In this document: piece after piece, positions 1 through 8,789 of the stretch
Layout of the letters: each line of letters begins with the position of its first letter
Numbering within the stretch: the first letter of the stretch is position 1
Assembly (NCBI GenBank): GCA_964203275.1
Contig: CAXNMF010000014.1
Location: 43,196-107,195, forward strand
Source of the DNA: Ga0077527 sp945862135
Lineage (GTDB): Bacteria; Pseudomonadota; Gammaproteobacteria; Burkholderiales; SG8-41
Direction of reading: 5' to 3'
DNA length: 64,000 nucleotides
The notes under the pieces: generated by a model
Database searches by the model: none
Told to the model about the DNA's origin: nothing
Seen by the model: the letters and a program-made list of their open reading frames with translations, nothing else
Program-made: the position numbers and the translations under genes

Positions 1-1038
1 CCGTTGCATATCGGCCTGTTGCTGGCTACCTACGGGGTTTTTCCGCTGCTGCTGGCCGTAACCGCAGGGCGCATCGCCGACCGCTACGGTTCGCGCATTC
101 CGTTGATCATCGGCATGATCGTCAGCACGATTGGTGCGATCCTGCCTTGGTTTGCGCCGAGCATGCCGCTTCTGTTTGCTGCAGCGGCGGTGACTGGTTT
201 TGGTTTCATTCTCGGCCAGGTCGCATTGCAGTCGCTGGTCGGCACGCTGGGGGAAGGCAAGGACCGCACGCGCAATTTCAACAACTATGCGTTGATTGTC
301 GCGGTCGCCGATTTCACGGGTCCGGTGCTTGCCGGGTTCTCGATTGATCATTTCGGCCATGTCCGGACTTATCTGGTGCTCGCGTTTTTGGCGGCTACGG
401 CAGTTGTGACGGTGTTCGTGCTGGCGAAACGCGTGCCGCGCCACCGGCGGCCGGCCCCCGCACCCGAAGGCCAGCGCATGTCGGACCTGTTCCGTGACAT
501 CAATATGCGCCGCGTGCTGATTGCCGGGGCCGTAGTGATGACCGGCATCGATCTGTTCCAGCTCTACATGCCGCTCTACGGTCATCAGGTCGGCCTGTCG
601 GCTTCCGCCATCGGCATGGTACTGGGTGCCGCGGCTGCTGCAACCTTCGTCTCGCGCGCGCTGCTGCCGATGCTGGTCAGCCGTTACGGTGAGGAAAAAA
701 CACTACTCTATTCGCTGTTCCTCACCGCAGCGATGTTCACGCTGATCCCGCTGTTCTCCGGCGCTGTCGTGCTCGGCATCATCTGCTTTACGCTCGGGCT
801 GGGCATGGGGTTGGGGCAGCCGCTGACGGTGATGCTTTGTTACCGTTATTCACCAGCGGGGCGTGGCGGAGAGTCGCTGGGCTTGCGCATTGCCATCAAC
901 AATTCCATGCATGTGGTGGTGCCTTCTGTGTTCGGGGCGGTGGGTGCGGCGTTCGGGCTCGCGCCGGTATTCTGGGTCAGTGCCGGCGTGATTGCCGCCG
1001 GCAACTGGTATGCGCGTCGACGCGAACCCGCAAGCTGA
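1..1038 (+). CDS. MFS transporter, 5'-truncated by window edge
   Basis: Major facilitator superfamily permease of the inner membrane; the substrate cannot be told. The reading frame is open from base 1 and the start lies outside the window. By alignment with the next gene about 35-40 N-terminal residues (TM1) are missing. The visible part begins in TM2, followed by the MFS loop signature GRIADRYG, about ten hydrophobic segments, and a C-half with GLSASAIG and GLGQPLTVML. It is a close paralogue of the following gene: both carry RTRNF after TM4 and the same RYGEE loop. The 17-base gap between them suggests one transcript. The family assignment is secure. Confidence 0.85.
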   Translation, partial: PLHIGLLLATYGVFPLLLAVTAGRIADRYGSRIPLIIGMIVSTIGAILPWFAPSMPLLFAAAAVTGFGFILGQVALQSLVGTLGEGKDRTRNFNNYALIVAVADFTGPVLAGFSIDHFGHVRTYLVLAFLAATAVVTVFVLAKRVPRHRRPAPAPEGQRMSDLFRDINMRRVLIAGAVVMTGIDLFQLYMPLYGHQVGLSASAIGMVLGAAAAATFVSRALLPMLVSRYGEEKTLLYSLFLTAAMFTLIPLFSGAVVLGIICFTLGLGMGLGQPLTVMLCYRYSPAGRGGESLGLRIAINNSMHVVVPSVFGAVGAAFGLAPVFWVSAGVIAAGNWYARRREPAS

Positions 1039-1055
1039 TCCCCGGAAACCGCATC

Positions 1056-2192
1056 TTGTCCATTCATCTCGTTTTGCTGGTCGTGCTGCTCAACATGAGC
1101 GCATTCCGCGCAAGCAAGGTGCTGGTGTCTCTGTTTGCACTGGAACTCGGTGCACCGCAGATCATGCTGGGCGTGATCATTGCGCTCTACTCCCTGTGCC
1201 CGATGCTGTTGGCGCTTTATGCCGGACGATTGATAGACCGGCTCGGGGTGCGCTGGCCGATGACGCTGGGCTGCATGGGGATTGCATTGTCGCTGGCGCT
1301 GCCGGGTCTTCTGCCGCAATTGTCGATGCTGTACCTGTCGGCACTGCTGATCGGCGCGTCGCATGTGTTCTACAACGTTGCCGTGCAGAATGTGATCGGC
1401 ATGCTGAGCACCCCCGAAACGCGCACCCGCAATTTCAGCAACCTGAGCCTGATGATGGCCTCCGGCGGTTTCGTCGGCCCCTTGGTCGCCGGGTTTGCGA
1501 TCGATACGCTGGGTCATGCCATTGCTTATCTGTGTATCGCCGTGACCCCGGCCGTGTCTGCGGCGATTCTGTTCAGTGCGCGGCGCTCGCTGGAGGCCTT
1601 GCGCGGCGGCAAGTCCAAAGTGGATGAAAGCGGCAGTTTCGGCGGCATTGATCTGTTGCGCAATGCGCCGCTGCGCCGCACGCTGATCACCAGCGGCATC
1701 ATTCTCACCGCAATCGACCTGTTCCAGTTTTACATGCCGATCTATGGCCATTCGCTCGGCCTGTCGGCCTCGATGATCGGATTCGTGCTGGCGATGTTCG
1801 CCGTGGCATCGTTCATCGTGCGGGTGGTGATGCCCAATATGGTTGCCCGGTATGGCGAAGAACGCATGCTGACCGCGGCGATTTTCATTGCGGCGGCCAC
1901 CTATCTGCTGTTTCCGCTGATGAAGAGCGAGTTGCTGCTGGTGATTGCCGCATTTTTGCTCGGACTGGGCGTGGGCTGCGGCCAGCCGCTGACGCTGATG
2001 CTGATCTATGCGCGCGCGCCCGAAGGTCGTTCCGGTGAGGTGCTGGGCCTGCGCATGGCGTTCAACAACCTGACGCACCTTGCGGTACCGTTGTTTTTCG
2101 GTGCCATCGGCACCGCCTTTGGACTGGCGCCGGTGTTTCTCGCCAATGCCGTGATGCTGGGCGTGGGCGGCATGCTCAGCCGCAGGCGCTGA
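1056..2192 (+). CDS. MFS transporter, paralogue of the preceding gene
   Basis: Inner-membrane MFS permease of about 378 residues and 12 predicted membrane segments; substrate unknown. I place the start at the TTG at 1056, 17 bases after the upstream stop. Translation from there begins directly with a hydrophobic TM1 and gives a normal MFS length, whereas the frame further upstream only shadows the previous gene. Motifs include GRLIDRLGVR after TM2, TRTRNFSN after TM4, GLSASMIGF and GCGQPLTLML. The tandem arrangement of two homologues is most simply a gene duplication. No strong ribosome-binding site is visible, so translational coupling to the first gene is likely. Confidence 0.82.
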   Translation: MSIHLVLLVVLLNMSAFRASKVLVSLFALELGAPQIMLGVIIALYSLCPMLLALYAGRLIDRLGVRWPMTLGCMGIALSLALPGLLPQLSMLYLSALLIGASHVFYNVAVQNVIGMLSTPETRTRNFSNLSLMMASGGFVGPLVAGFAIDTLGHAIAYLCIAVTPAVSAAILFSARRSLEALRGGKSKVDESGSFGGIDLLRNAPLRRTLITSGIILTAIDLFQFYMPIYGHSLGLSASMIGFVLAMFAVASFIVRVVMPNMVARYGEERMLTAAIFIAAATYLLFPLMKSELLLVIAAFLLGLGVGCGQPLTLMLIYARAPEGRSGEVLGLRMAFNNLTHLAVPLFFGAIGTAFGLAPVFLANAVMLGVGGMLSRRR

Positions 2193-2198
2193 GCCCGA

Positions 2199-2204
2199 TA
2201 TAAT
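2199..2204 (+). promoter_or_regulatory. Putative -10 box (TATAAT) before the hydroxyacid dehydrogenase
   Basis: A perfect TATAAT lies 28 bases before the ATG at 2232, in the short gap after the MFS stop. No convincing -35 element is seen at the expected distance, so this is only a candidate promoter. Confidence 0.35.
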
Positions 2205-2231
2205 TTCCGCATTCATACTCAGGACTGACCT

Positions 2232-3203
2232 ATGAAAATCGCGATCATTGATGACTATCAGGATGCATTTCGCAAGCTGGAGTGCAGCAAAAAACTCGCC
2301 GGGCACGAACTGCTGGTTTATACCGATACCGAAAAAGATCCCGCCAAGCTGGCCGAACGACTGAAGGATGCCGATGTCGTGGTGTTGACCCAGCAGCGCT
2401 CGAAGATGCCGCGCGCGGTGATCGAAAAACTGCCCAAGCTCAAGCTGATCAGCCAGACCGGCCGCAATGCCTATCACATTGACATTGATGCCTGCACCGA
2501 GCGCGGCGTCGTATTGTCTGCGGGCGGCGCGGGCAACCCGAACCCGACCGCGGAGCTGGCCTGGGGGTTGATCCTCGCCAACTTGCGTCAAATTCCACAG
2601 GAAGTGCAGCGCCTGAAAAACGGCCAGTGGCAAGGCTCCGTCGGTGTCGGCCTGTCCGGCAAAACGCTGGGCATTTACGCCTACGGCCGCATCGGCAGCC
2701 TGGTGGCGCAGGTAGGCAAGGCCTTCGGCATGCGCGTGTTGTGCTGGGGACGTGATGGTTCGACGGCCAAGGCGAAGGCAGCGGGTTTCGAAGTGGCGGC
2801 AAGCCGCGAAGCCTTTTTTGCCGAGTCCGATGTGATTTCCCTGCATCTGCCGCTGAATGACGGCACACGCGGCATCGTCACGGCGGCTGATCTGGCGCTG
2901 ATGAAACCGACCGCGCTGATCGTCAACACCAGCCGTGCACCGATCATTGCCAGGGATGCGCTGGTTGCTGCGCTGAAAGCCGGGCGTCCCGGTCGCGCTG
3001 CGATCGACGTGTTCGAGGAAGAGCCGATGCTCAACGCGAATCATCCGCTGCTCGGCATGGACAATGTGCTGTGCACCCCGCATCTGGGTTACGTCGAAGA
3101 GCGTACCTATGAATCGTATTACGGCACCGCGGTCGAACAGATCCTCGCCTTTGTCGCCGGCGCGCCGATCAATGTCGCCAATCCGGATGTGTTGAAAAAG
3201 TAA
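2232..3203 (+). CDS. D-2-hydroxyacid dehydrogenase family, NAD-binding
   Basis: Cytosolic 323-residue member of the D-isomer-specific 2-hydroxyacid dehydrogenase family (phosphoglycerate dehydrogenase / glyoxylate-hydroxypyruvate reductase group), interconverting a 2-oxoacid and a D-2-hydroxyacid with NAD(P). The catalytic triad is present: Arg in NTSRAPI, Glu in DVFEEEP and His in CTPHLGY. The Rossmann nucleotide loop reads GIYAYGRIG (about residues 147-155), so the first glycine of GxGxxG is Ala150. The ATG at 2232 has CAGGA just upstream. It precedes a TPP enzyme, which suggests a short 2-oxoacid pathway. The exact substrate is not readable. Confidence 0.85.
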   Translation: MKIAIIDDYQDAFRKLECSKKLAGHELLVYTDTEKDPAKLAERLKDADVVVLTQQRSKMPRAVIEKLPKLKLISQTGRNAYHIDIDACTERGVVLSAGGAGNPNPTAELAWGLILANLRQIPQEVQRLKNGQWQGSVGVGLSGKTLGIYAYGRIGSLVAQVGKAFGMRVLCWGRDGSTAKAKAAGFEVAASREAFFAESDVISLHLPLNDGTRGIVTAADLALMKPTALIVNTSRAPIIARDALVAALKAGRPGRAAIDVFEEEPMLNANHPLLGMDNVLCTPHLGYVEERTYESYYGTAVEQILAFVAGAPINVANPDVLKK

Positions 3204-3236
3204 AATCTGTAGAACAATGTATTGGAGGAGTGCAGT

Positions 3237-4928
3237 ATGAGTGCAAAAAAAATGCGTTGCGGAGTGGCTGCAGTCGAGACACTGCGCGCAGCCGGCGTGA
3301 CCAAGGTCTTCGGTCTGATGGGGTCAAGCACGCTGGAGATGTATGACGCCTTGTATGACGCGAAGGACATCGAATACATCGGCGTGCGCCATGAGAACTG
3401 CGGCATGCACATGGCCGATGCCTATGGCCGCGTGACGCAGACGCCGGGCGTGTTCATCTGTGGCCAGGCCGGCCCTGGTTCGGCGAACATGGTGTTGGGG
3501 CTGGCGCAGGCCAAGTTTGCGTACTCGCCGGTCGTCGCGATCACCGGTCTGGCATCGACCGAACATCTGGGGCGCGACGCGTTCCAGGAGATTGATCAGA
3601 ACACATTGTTCCTGCCGGTGACCAAACGCGTGATGACGGTGCCGCGTCCGGAGCGAATCCCGGAATTCATTCTGGAGGCATTCCGCGTAGCGCCAACTCG
3701 GGGCCGCCGTGGCCCGGTGGTGGTGAATATCCCGCGCGACCTGTTCAATCACGACATCGATGTGCACATGCCGATGCACCCGCCGGCAACCAGCCGCCCG
3801 CCGGCTGCTGATCCTGCCGCGCTGGCTGAAATCAGCAAAATGATTCTCGCGGCAAAGAAGCCGGTGTTCCATGCCGGCGCCGGCATCAAGTGGGCGCGTG
3901 CCAGTGCGAAGCTCGCTGCACTTGCCGAGAAACTGCAGATTCCGGTGACCAGTTCCGCCGGTCATGCCGACATCCTGCCGATGGATTTTCCGCTGCATGC
4001 CGGCGGGGTTGGTCCGCGCGGCAATCCGGTGGCGAGTGATCTGACCCGCGAAGCCGATCTGATCATTGCGCTGGGCACGCGCCTCGGCTTCAACACGACG
4101 TTCTACAAGTACACCGATATCGCAACCGGTGCGAAGATCATCCAGATCGACGTTGATCCCGCGGCGCTGGGGCGTTATTTCCCGACGGCGTTGGCGGTGA
4201 CCGCGGATGCCGGTTCGGTCATTGATGGTCTGACCGCGCTGATGGCGCCGATAGCAGCCGACAAGGCACCTTGGCGCACGCGTAACGAGCAGTATCTGAA
4301 AGCCCGCGCCGCGTTGTGGGCGGAACGTGAAGCTTCCGGCTCACGCACGCAGACGCCGCTGCATCCGGACGTGATCTACTCGGAACTGCGCAAGGCTGCG
4401 CCGCGCAATTCGATATTCACACTGGACGCCGGCACGACAGGATTTCAGGCAACAGACCAGCTGCCCTGTTACCAGGCGCCGGCGCTGCTGACGCCGCTGG
4501 ATTGCGGCATGGTCGGCTTCTCGTATTCGGCCGCCATCGGCGCAAAAGTCGCTGCACCAGACCGCGCGGTGATTTCGCTGATGGGTGACGGTGGCTTCGG
4601 CATGACCATGGGCGAGATGACCACCGCGGTGATGAGCAACATCCCGGCGATCGGCATCGTCATGGATAACGGCACCTGGGGTTCGGAAATCGCCTATCAA
4701 CGCGATTTCTACGCCGGGCGTTATATCGGCGCGCATGTGCACAGCCCGCGCTTTGATGAAGTGATGAAACTCACGGGCGGTAACGGTTATCACCCGACGG
4801 CAGCCGGCGAAACCGCCGATGCACTGCGTGATGCACTGAAAGCCGGAAAACCGGCGATCATCCACGTCAAGGTTGATCCCGAAGCAACAATCAGTTTCCG
4901 CAAGGACGCACTGCAGAAACGCGCCTGA
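3237..4928 (+). CDS. Thiamine-pyrophosphate-requiring enzyme, acetolactate-synthase-like
   Basis: TPP-dependent enzyme of the acetolactate synthase/benzoylformate decarboxylase family (563 residues). It would catalyse C-C bond chemistry on a 2-oxoacid in the cytosol. Visible features are the N-terminal PYR domain with the TPP-activating Glu53 (RHENCGM), a central domain, and the C-terminal PP domain with MGDGGFG (Asp451) and Asn478 in DNGTWG for Mg-TPP. The ATG at 3237 is chosen over the upstream in-frame TTG at 3222 because GGAGGAG at 3224-3230 is correctly spaced for it. No small subunit is nearby. A sulfoacetaldehyde acetyltransferase or oxalyl-CoA decarboxylase role is not supported by any motif seen. 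Confidence 0.85.
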   Translation: MSAKKMRCGVAAVETLRAAGVTKVFGLMGSSTLEMYDALYDAKDIEYIGVRHENCGMHMADAYGRVTQTPGVFICGQAGPGSANMVLGLAQAKFAYSPVVAITGLASTEHLGRDAFQEIDQNTLFLPVTKRVMTVPRPERIPEFILEAFRVAPTRGRRGPVVVNIPRDLFNHDIDVHMPMHPPATSRPPAADPAALAEISKMILAAKKPVFHAGAGIKWARASAKLAALAEKLQIPVTSSAGHADILPMDFPLHAGGVGPRGNPVASDLTREADLIIALGTRLGFNTTFYKYTDIATGAKIIQIDVDPAALGRYFPTALAVTADAGSVIDGLTALMAPIAADKAPWRTRNEQYLKARAALWAEREASGSRTQTPLHPDVIYSELRKAAPRNSIFTLDAGTTGFQATDQLPCYQAPALLTPLDCGMVGFSYSAAIGAKVAAPDRAVISLMGDGGFGMTMGEMTTAVMSNIPAIGIVMDNGTWGSEIAYQRDFYAGRYIGAHVHSPRFDEVMKLTGGNGYHPTAAGETADALRDALKAGKPAIIHVKVDPEATISFRKDALQKRA

Positions 4929-4950
4929 GACGAATGCACCGGAGACCGCG

Positions 4951-5583
4951 ATGATCCTGCAGATTACTCCGGTGCATGTGATGGATTTTCTCGGCGTTGC
5001 CGTGTTTGCCGTCAGCGGCGTGCTGGCTGCCGGGCGCAAACATCTCGACTGGTTCGGCATGCTGGTGATCGCCATGGTCACCGCCGTCGGTGGCGGCACG
5101 CTGCGCGATCTGCTGATCGACCGGCCGGTGTTCTGGCTGATCCATACCGGTTACCTGTGGGTGATCATTGCGGCGACGCTGCTGACGATGGTGATTGTCC
5201 GTGTCCGTGACATTCCGATGCGTGCGTTGTTGATCGCCGATGCGCTGGGGCTCGCCTTGTTTGCGATCAGCGGCGCGCGGATTGCCGAGGCCGCGGGTTA
5301 TGGCGGCATCGTCGCGGTGATTCTCGGCACCATGACGGGGGTGGCCGGCGGGGTGGTGCGCGACATGCTGCTCGCTGAAATCCCGCTGCTGCTGCGCGAC
5401 GGCGAAATCTATGCGACAGCTGCACTGCTCGGCATTGTTGTTTATCTGGGTCTGCAGACGCTGGGATTGGAACGTACAACCGCCGCTTACTTCGGCATGG
5501 CGGTCATCGTGGCGCTGCGGTTCACCGGCATATTCCTTGGTCTGAAAATGCCTGTGCTGCGGTTGGGCGAGCCGCCGAAGTAG
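4951..5583 (+). CDS. TRIC/UPF0126 family membrane protein
   Basis: Small inner-membrane protein of 210 residues made of two copies of the UPF0126 (YicG/TRIC cation channel) repeat. Each repeat has about three membrane helices and a glycine-rich arginine loop: GGGTLRDLL in the first and GGVVRDMLL in the second. Bacterial TRIC homologues form trimeric cation channels; transport here is inferred from family only. The start is the ATG at 4951 preceded by GGAG, 22 bases after the TPP enzyme stop, so it is probably co-transcribed. The functional link to that enzyme is unclear. Confidence 0.85.
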   Translation: MILQITPVHVMDFLGVAVFAVSGVLAAGRKHLDWFGMLVIAMVTAVGGGTLRDLLIDRPVFWLIHTGYLWVIIAATLLTMVIVRVRDIPMRALLIADALGLALFAISGARIAEAAGYGGIVAVILGTMTGVAGGVVRDMLLAEIPLLLRDGEIYATAALLGIVVYLGLQTLGLERTTAAYFGMAVIVALRFTGIFLGLKMPVLRLGEPPK

Positions 5584-5609
5584 GTAACAATCAAATTCAG
5601 AACCTTTTT

Positions 5610-5745
5610 ACCGCCAAGTCGCCAAGAGCGCCAAGAAAACCGGAACAAGACCCTGAGCAACACCCGAGGATCAACCCGGTTTTAACAGCACTTTCTGCAA
5701 ATCCAGTTCTTTTAGTTTTCTGATCTTCTTGGCGATCTTGGCGTA
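5610..5745. repeat. Interspersed inverted repeat, family A, copy 1 (degenerate)
   Basis: The left arm (5610-5636) holds three CGCCAAG-type units (CCGCCAAGTCGCCAAG and on). The right arm (about 5724-5745) is the partial reverse complement TCTTGGCG-ATCTTGGCG. It occupies the gap between two convergent genes and is less perfect than the copies at 18.7 and 20.1 kb. Confidence 0.7.
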
Positions 5746-5800
5746 CCCGTCGAGCGGGTATTAAAAAGAATCTTGGCCGTAAGACGTGCTTTTGTGTCAA

Positions 5801-6358
5801 TCAATGCAGGTGGCGGTTGCGCGGATGCAGCGGGATGACGGTCGAACTGCTGCTTCCGGCGGGATCGCTGGCCGGCTTCTCCGGTTTGTGCGCGTCAAAC
5901 ATCCGCTTGACCATCTCGGTGACCTGTTCGACTTCGGTTTTGCCGAGGTGACGTGCAAGCATGTGGTCGAGATCTTCAACGACACACTGGCGGCGGAATT
6001 CATGGATCGCTTCCGGCGTCGGGCCGACAAAGAACTGATAGAACTCGTCTTCGCCGCTGTCCGGGTAATAGGTGACTTCGACTTCGGAGGCGTATTCGGT
6101 CAGCGGGCCGAGGCTGTTGCAGGCTTCGGTGAGTTTGTTATGGAAGCTGCGGCCGACTTCACCGGTCCAGCAGAAGCTGACCACGCGTTCACCGGCTTCG
6201 TAAACGATACCCGGTTCATCGCGCTCAAGACTTTTTGCATCGGCCAGATGGTCGGCATCCACGTAATCGAGCCAGGGGCGCAGAGCGAGTTCAACCTGCG
6301 CCAGGCGTACGCCTTTGCATAGGAATACGCTGCCGTGGACATGCACTTCGGTTTTCAT
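5801..6358 (-). CDS. Conserved hypothetical protein, 185 aa
   Basis: I do not recognise a characterised family. The predicted product is soluble and acidic, without a signal peptide or membrane segment. It begins MKTEVHVHGSVFL, has a central part rich in aromatic and acidic residues (TYYPDSGEDEFYQFF), a helical stretch EDLDHMLARHLG, and a low-complexity serine/histidine tail. Codon usage and its isolated position between two gene groups support a real gene. The antisense frames over the same bases are shadows. No functional statement is warranted. Confidence 0.6.
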   Translation of the reverse strand: MKTEVHVHGSVFLCKGVRLAQVELALRPWLDYVDADHLADAKSLERDEPGIVYEAGERVVSFCWTGEVGRSFHNKLTEACNSLGPLTEYASEVEVTYYPDSGEDEFYQFFVGPTPEAIHEFRRQCVVEDLDHMLARHLGKTEVEQVTEMVKRMFDAHKPEKPASDPAGSSSSTVIPLHPRNRHLH

Positions 6359-6454
6359 TACGCGGGACTCCGATGCGGGTGCTGGGGCAGGCGATGGTTG
6401 CCTGCGAGGGGCGCCAAGGATAACACACTTGGCCGGGGTGTTATAAAATAATCA

Positions 6455-6472
6455 ATAAAATCAATTATTTAT
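6455..6472 (+). repeat. AT-rich 18-bp gene-end motif, copy 4
   Basis: ATAAAATCAATTATTTAT, two mismatches from the consensus, overlapping the stop codon (6465-6467) of the leaderless Bug-like gene. Confidence 0.55.
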
Positions 6473-7400
6473 ACAACTTCTTGATTAGCCCCAGCGTATT
6501 CAATTGCGCACCCAGCGTCGCCTCTTCCTGATCGAGAAAGCTCCGGAGTGCTTCACCATCCATCCAGGTGTTGCCCCAGTACTGGTCGGTGAGTACGGCA
6601 GCCCATTCCGGCGACGCCGTTGCGCTGCGCAGCACCTGCTGCCAGTACGCGGTTTGCGCCGGTGTGATGTCTGCGGCGCCAATGACGCCGCGCCAGGTGC
6701 CGATGACACAATCCACGCCGAGTTCTTTCCAGGTCGGCGTGTCTGAAAAAGGTCCGGACAGGCGTTGCGGCGACGAGACCGCAATCGCGCGCAAACGGCC
6801 ATCGGCCAGCGCTCGTGCGGCGCTGACCGCCGTGATCGCACCTACTTCGGCGCGTTGCGCAATCACGTCATCGACGGCGTACAGCGCGGAATCAAAGACG
6901 TTGATGTGCAGCGCATCGATGCGGCCACCGGCGTGGCGGGTGACCTGCGCGAGTGCCATGTGATTGGTATTGCCGAGTGCGGTGGCCAGCGCAATGCGGC
7001 AACCTGCCGTGTCGGCGGCGATGCGCTGCATGAAGTCATGGCCATTGCGGATCGGCGAATCCGCGCGCACCACGAATGCGATGTATTCCGTGTAGAGATT
7101 CGCCAGGGGTGTCAGCGCGCCATGATCGAAATCGCTGACGCCGAGATGGCGGTTGGTGATGATTGTCGGTGAGTTGATCGCCAGCACATGCGGATTGCCG
7201 TGTTGTGTGCGCAGGTAATCCCAGCCGTTGCCTCCGCCTTTGCCGGGAATGTTGGTCAGCCGGATGGTGTGGCCGATTAGTTTGCCGGCCTCAAGGCGGG
7301 AGATCAGCGCACGGGCCGGGCGGTCCTGACCGCCGCCGGCCGGTGTGCCGGCGATCAGCTCAATGTCGTGTACGGGGCACCAGCTGGCACCAGTGTTCAT
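6465..7400 (-). CDS. Bug/TctC-family solute-binding-like protein lacking a signal peptide
   Basis: Tripartite-tricarboxylate receptor (TctC/Bug) homologue of 311 residues. The fold is indicated by TPAGGGQDRPARAL near the N-terminus (the Bug ligand loop), NIPGKGGGNGWDYL and a typical C-terminal helix. Canonical members are periplasmic and begin with a cleaved signal. This one starts MNTGASWCPVHDIEL and enters the mature domain at once. The ATG overlaps the stop of the upstream MFS gene by 4 bases (ATGA), so translational coupling is expected and no alternative leader can be fitted. Either it works in the cytoplasm or its localisation is unusual. No TctA/TctB genes are near. Confidence 0.75.
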   Translation of the reverse strand: MNTGASWCPVHDIELIAGTPAGGGQDRPARALISRLEAGKLIGHTIRLTNIPGKGGGNGWDYLRTQHGNPHVLAINSPTIITNRHLGVSDFDHGALTPLANLYTEYIAFVVRADSPIRNGHDFMQRIAADTAGCRIALATALGNTNHMALAQVTRHAGGRIDALHINVFDSALYAVDDVIAQRAEVGAITAVSAARALADGRLRAIAVSSPQRLSGPFSDTPTWKELGVDCVIGTWRGVIGAADITPAQTAYWQQVLRSATASPEWAAVLTDQYWGNTWMDGEALRSFLDQEEATLGAQLNTLGLIKKLYK

Positions 7401-8680
7401 GCGCCGGCAGCTTGCGGGTTGCCGGTCTTCGGTATGAACAGCACCAGCAGGTTGGCGGCAATGATGGTGCCGGCGAGGAAATAAAAGGCCGTGTACACAC
7501 TCCAGGTGTCGGCGATGATGCCGAAGGTCGCCGGCGCGATGCTGCCGCCGATGGCGAGGATGGTGAACTGCAGGCCGACCCCCGTGCCGGCAAGCCGCTT
7601 GGGCGTGTTCTCCACCGCCCAGGCCTGCATCACCGGGCGCATCGCGTACAGGAAGAATCCGACCAGCGCGACGAACACGATGAACAAAAAGGATTGGCCG
7701 GCGAAGACCATGCCGATGATGGTGACGCCGGTCAGGATCATGCTTGACAGCACGACCTGGCGCCGGCCGACCTTGTCCGAAACATGCCCGGCAATCGGTC
7801 CCGCGATCAGGCCGGCGACCTGCAGCACCGTCATGCAAACGCCGATGGCAATCGTCGAATAACCCTGTTCGTACGCCAGGTACACCGGCAGGAACACCAT
7901 CAGTCCGACCTGTGTCAGTGTACGGAACCCGCCGCTGATGCAGATCAGCATCAGCGTGCGGTCGCGCATCAGCGTGCCCAGATCATGCAGGTACTGTCGT
8001 GCGCTCCACTTGCTGTCATTACCGGCGTTGACCGCGTCCTTTTTAATTTCATTATTACTTTCATTTTTGTCTTTTCCGCTGTCCGCTGCGCGGTTGGTGG
8101 CCAGTGCGCCGACCAGCACCAGTATCAGCGTCGCCATCACCAGCCCCGGCACGATGTTGATCACCACCACTTCGCGCCAGCTGAACCAGGCCAGCAGTGT
8201 GCCGGCCGCCAGCGGCGCCAGCGCTTCGCCGATGTTGCCGCCCATGCCGTGGAAAGACAGCACCAGGCCCTTGCGTTGCGGGTACTGATGGGCCAGCGTC
8301 GGAATCGCTGCCGGATGCCACAGATTGTTGCCGATGCCGACCAGCATCACGCAGACCACCAGCATCCACATGCTGTTAGTCAGGCTCATCAGCGCGTAGG
8401 GAAAGCCGACCCAGAACAGCGAGGCGGCCATCAGGTAACCCTTTTTGCCGATGGCATCGACAATCATGCCGCCCGGCAGGTTGGAGATTGCGCCGGCGAT
8501 GTGCTGCGCACTCATCAGAAAACCGATTTGCGTATAGGAGAGGCCGAGCTCTTTTCCGATCAGCGGCAGCAGTACGTAAAACGTTGCCGGATACCAATGG
8601 GTGAGGCCGTGGCCGGCGGAAATCAGCCAGACATCACGGAAGGGGCGCGTGGGCAAAGCGTCGGCGGCAGCGGTGCTCAT
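7397..8680 (-). CDS. MFS transporter, Fsr-like
   Basis: 427-residue, 12-TM major facilitator permease. The N-terminus resembles the fosmidomycin-resistance (Fsr)-like branch of the family: LISAGHGLTHWYPATFY, then LPGGMIVDAIGKKG after TM2. A charged linker rich in Lys, Asn and Glu (about residues 198-222) separates the halves, and GHVSDKVGRRQ occupies the 8-9 loop. Its stop overlaps the start of the leaderless Bug-like gene, making a two-gene operon. The substrate is unknown; a carboxylate is a guess from context. It diverges from the acyl-CoA synthetase gene across a 109-base spacer. Confidence 0.85.
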   Translation of the reverse strand: MSTAAADALPTRPFRDVWLISAGHGLTHWYPATFYVLLPLIGKELGLSYTQIGFLMSAQHIAGAISNLPGGMIVDAIGKKGYLMAASLFWVGFPYALMSLTNSMWMLVVCVMLVGIGNNLWHPAAIPTLAHQYPQRKGLVLSFHGMGGNIGEALAPLAAGTLLAWFSWREVVVINIVPGLVMATLILVLVGALATNRAADSGKDKNESNNEIKKDAVNAGNDSKWSARQYLHDLGTLMRDRTLMLICISGGFRTLTQVGLMVFLPVYLAYEQGYSTIAIGVCMTVLQVAGLIAGPIAGHVSDKVGRRQVVLSSMILTGVTIIGMVFAGQSFLFIVFVALVGFFLYAMRPVMQAWAVENTPKRLAGTGVGLQFTILAIGGSIAPATFGIIADTWSVYTAFYFLAGTIIAANLLVLFIPKTGNPQAAGA

Positions 8681-8742
8681 AATATGGTCTCAAGCAGGGA
8701 TTCAAGCCAGTTTAGCACGCGGCTTTGCGCGTAAGCCCCGCG

Positions 8743-8748
8743 TATAAT
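8743..8748 (+). promoter_or_regulatory. Putative -10 box (TATAAT) for the acyl-CoA synthetase gene
   Basis: A perfect TATAAT 41 bases before the ATG at 8790, in the divergent spacer. No good -35 match is visible upstream, so the assignment is tentative. Confidence 0.4.
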
Positions 8749-8789
8749 CGGCGCCTCTCCCGCAACACAAAACCTAAATCCGGCCTCTC

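Noticed and set aside
846..3083. 745-residue antisense open frame across the MFS and dehydrogenase genes
   Set aside because: It is rich in Arg, Gln and His with no domain, and mirrors well-supported genes on the other strand; a typical shadow in GC-rich DNA.
3237..4928. Assignment of the TPP enzyme as sulfoacetaldehyde acetyltransferase or oxalyl-CoA decarboxylase
   Set aside because: No distinguishing motif or neighbouring sulfonate or oxalate gene was seen, so only the family is given.
6465..7838. Longer 457-residue form of the Bug-like protein
   Set aside because: Residues before the ATG at 7400 are a shadow of the MFS gene and contain no signal peptide.
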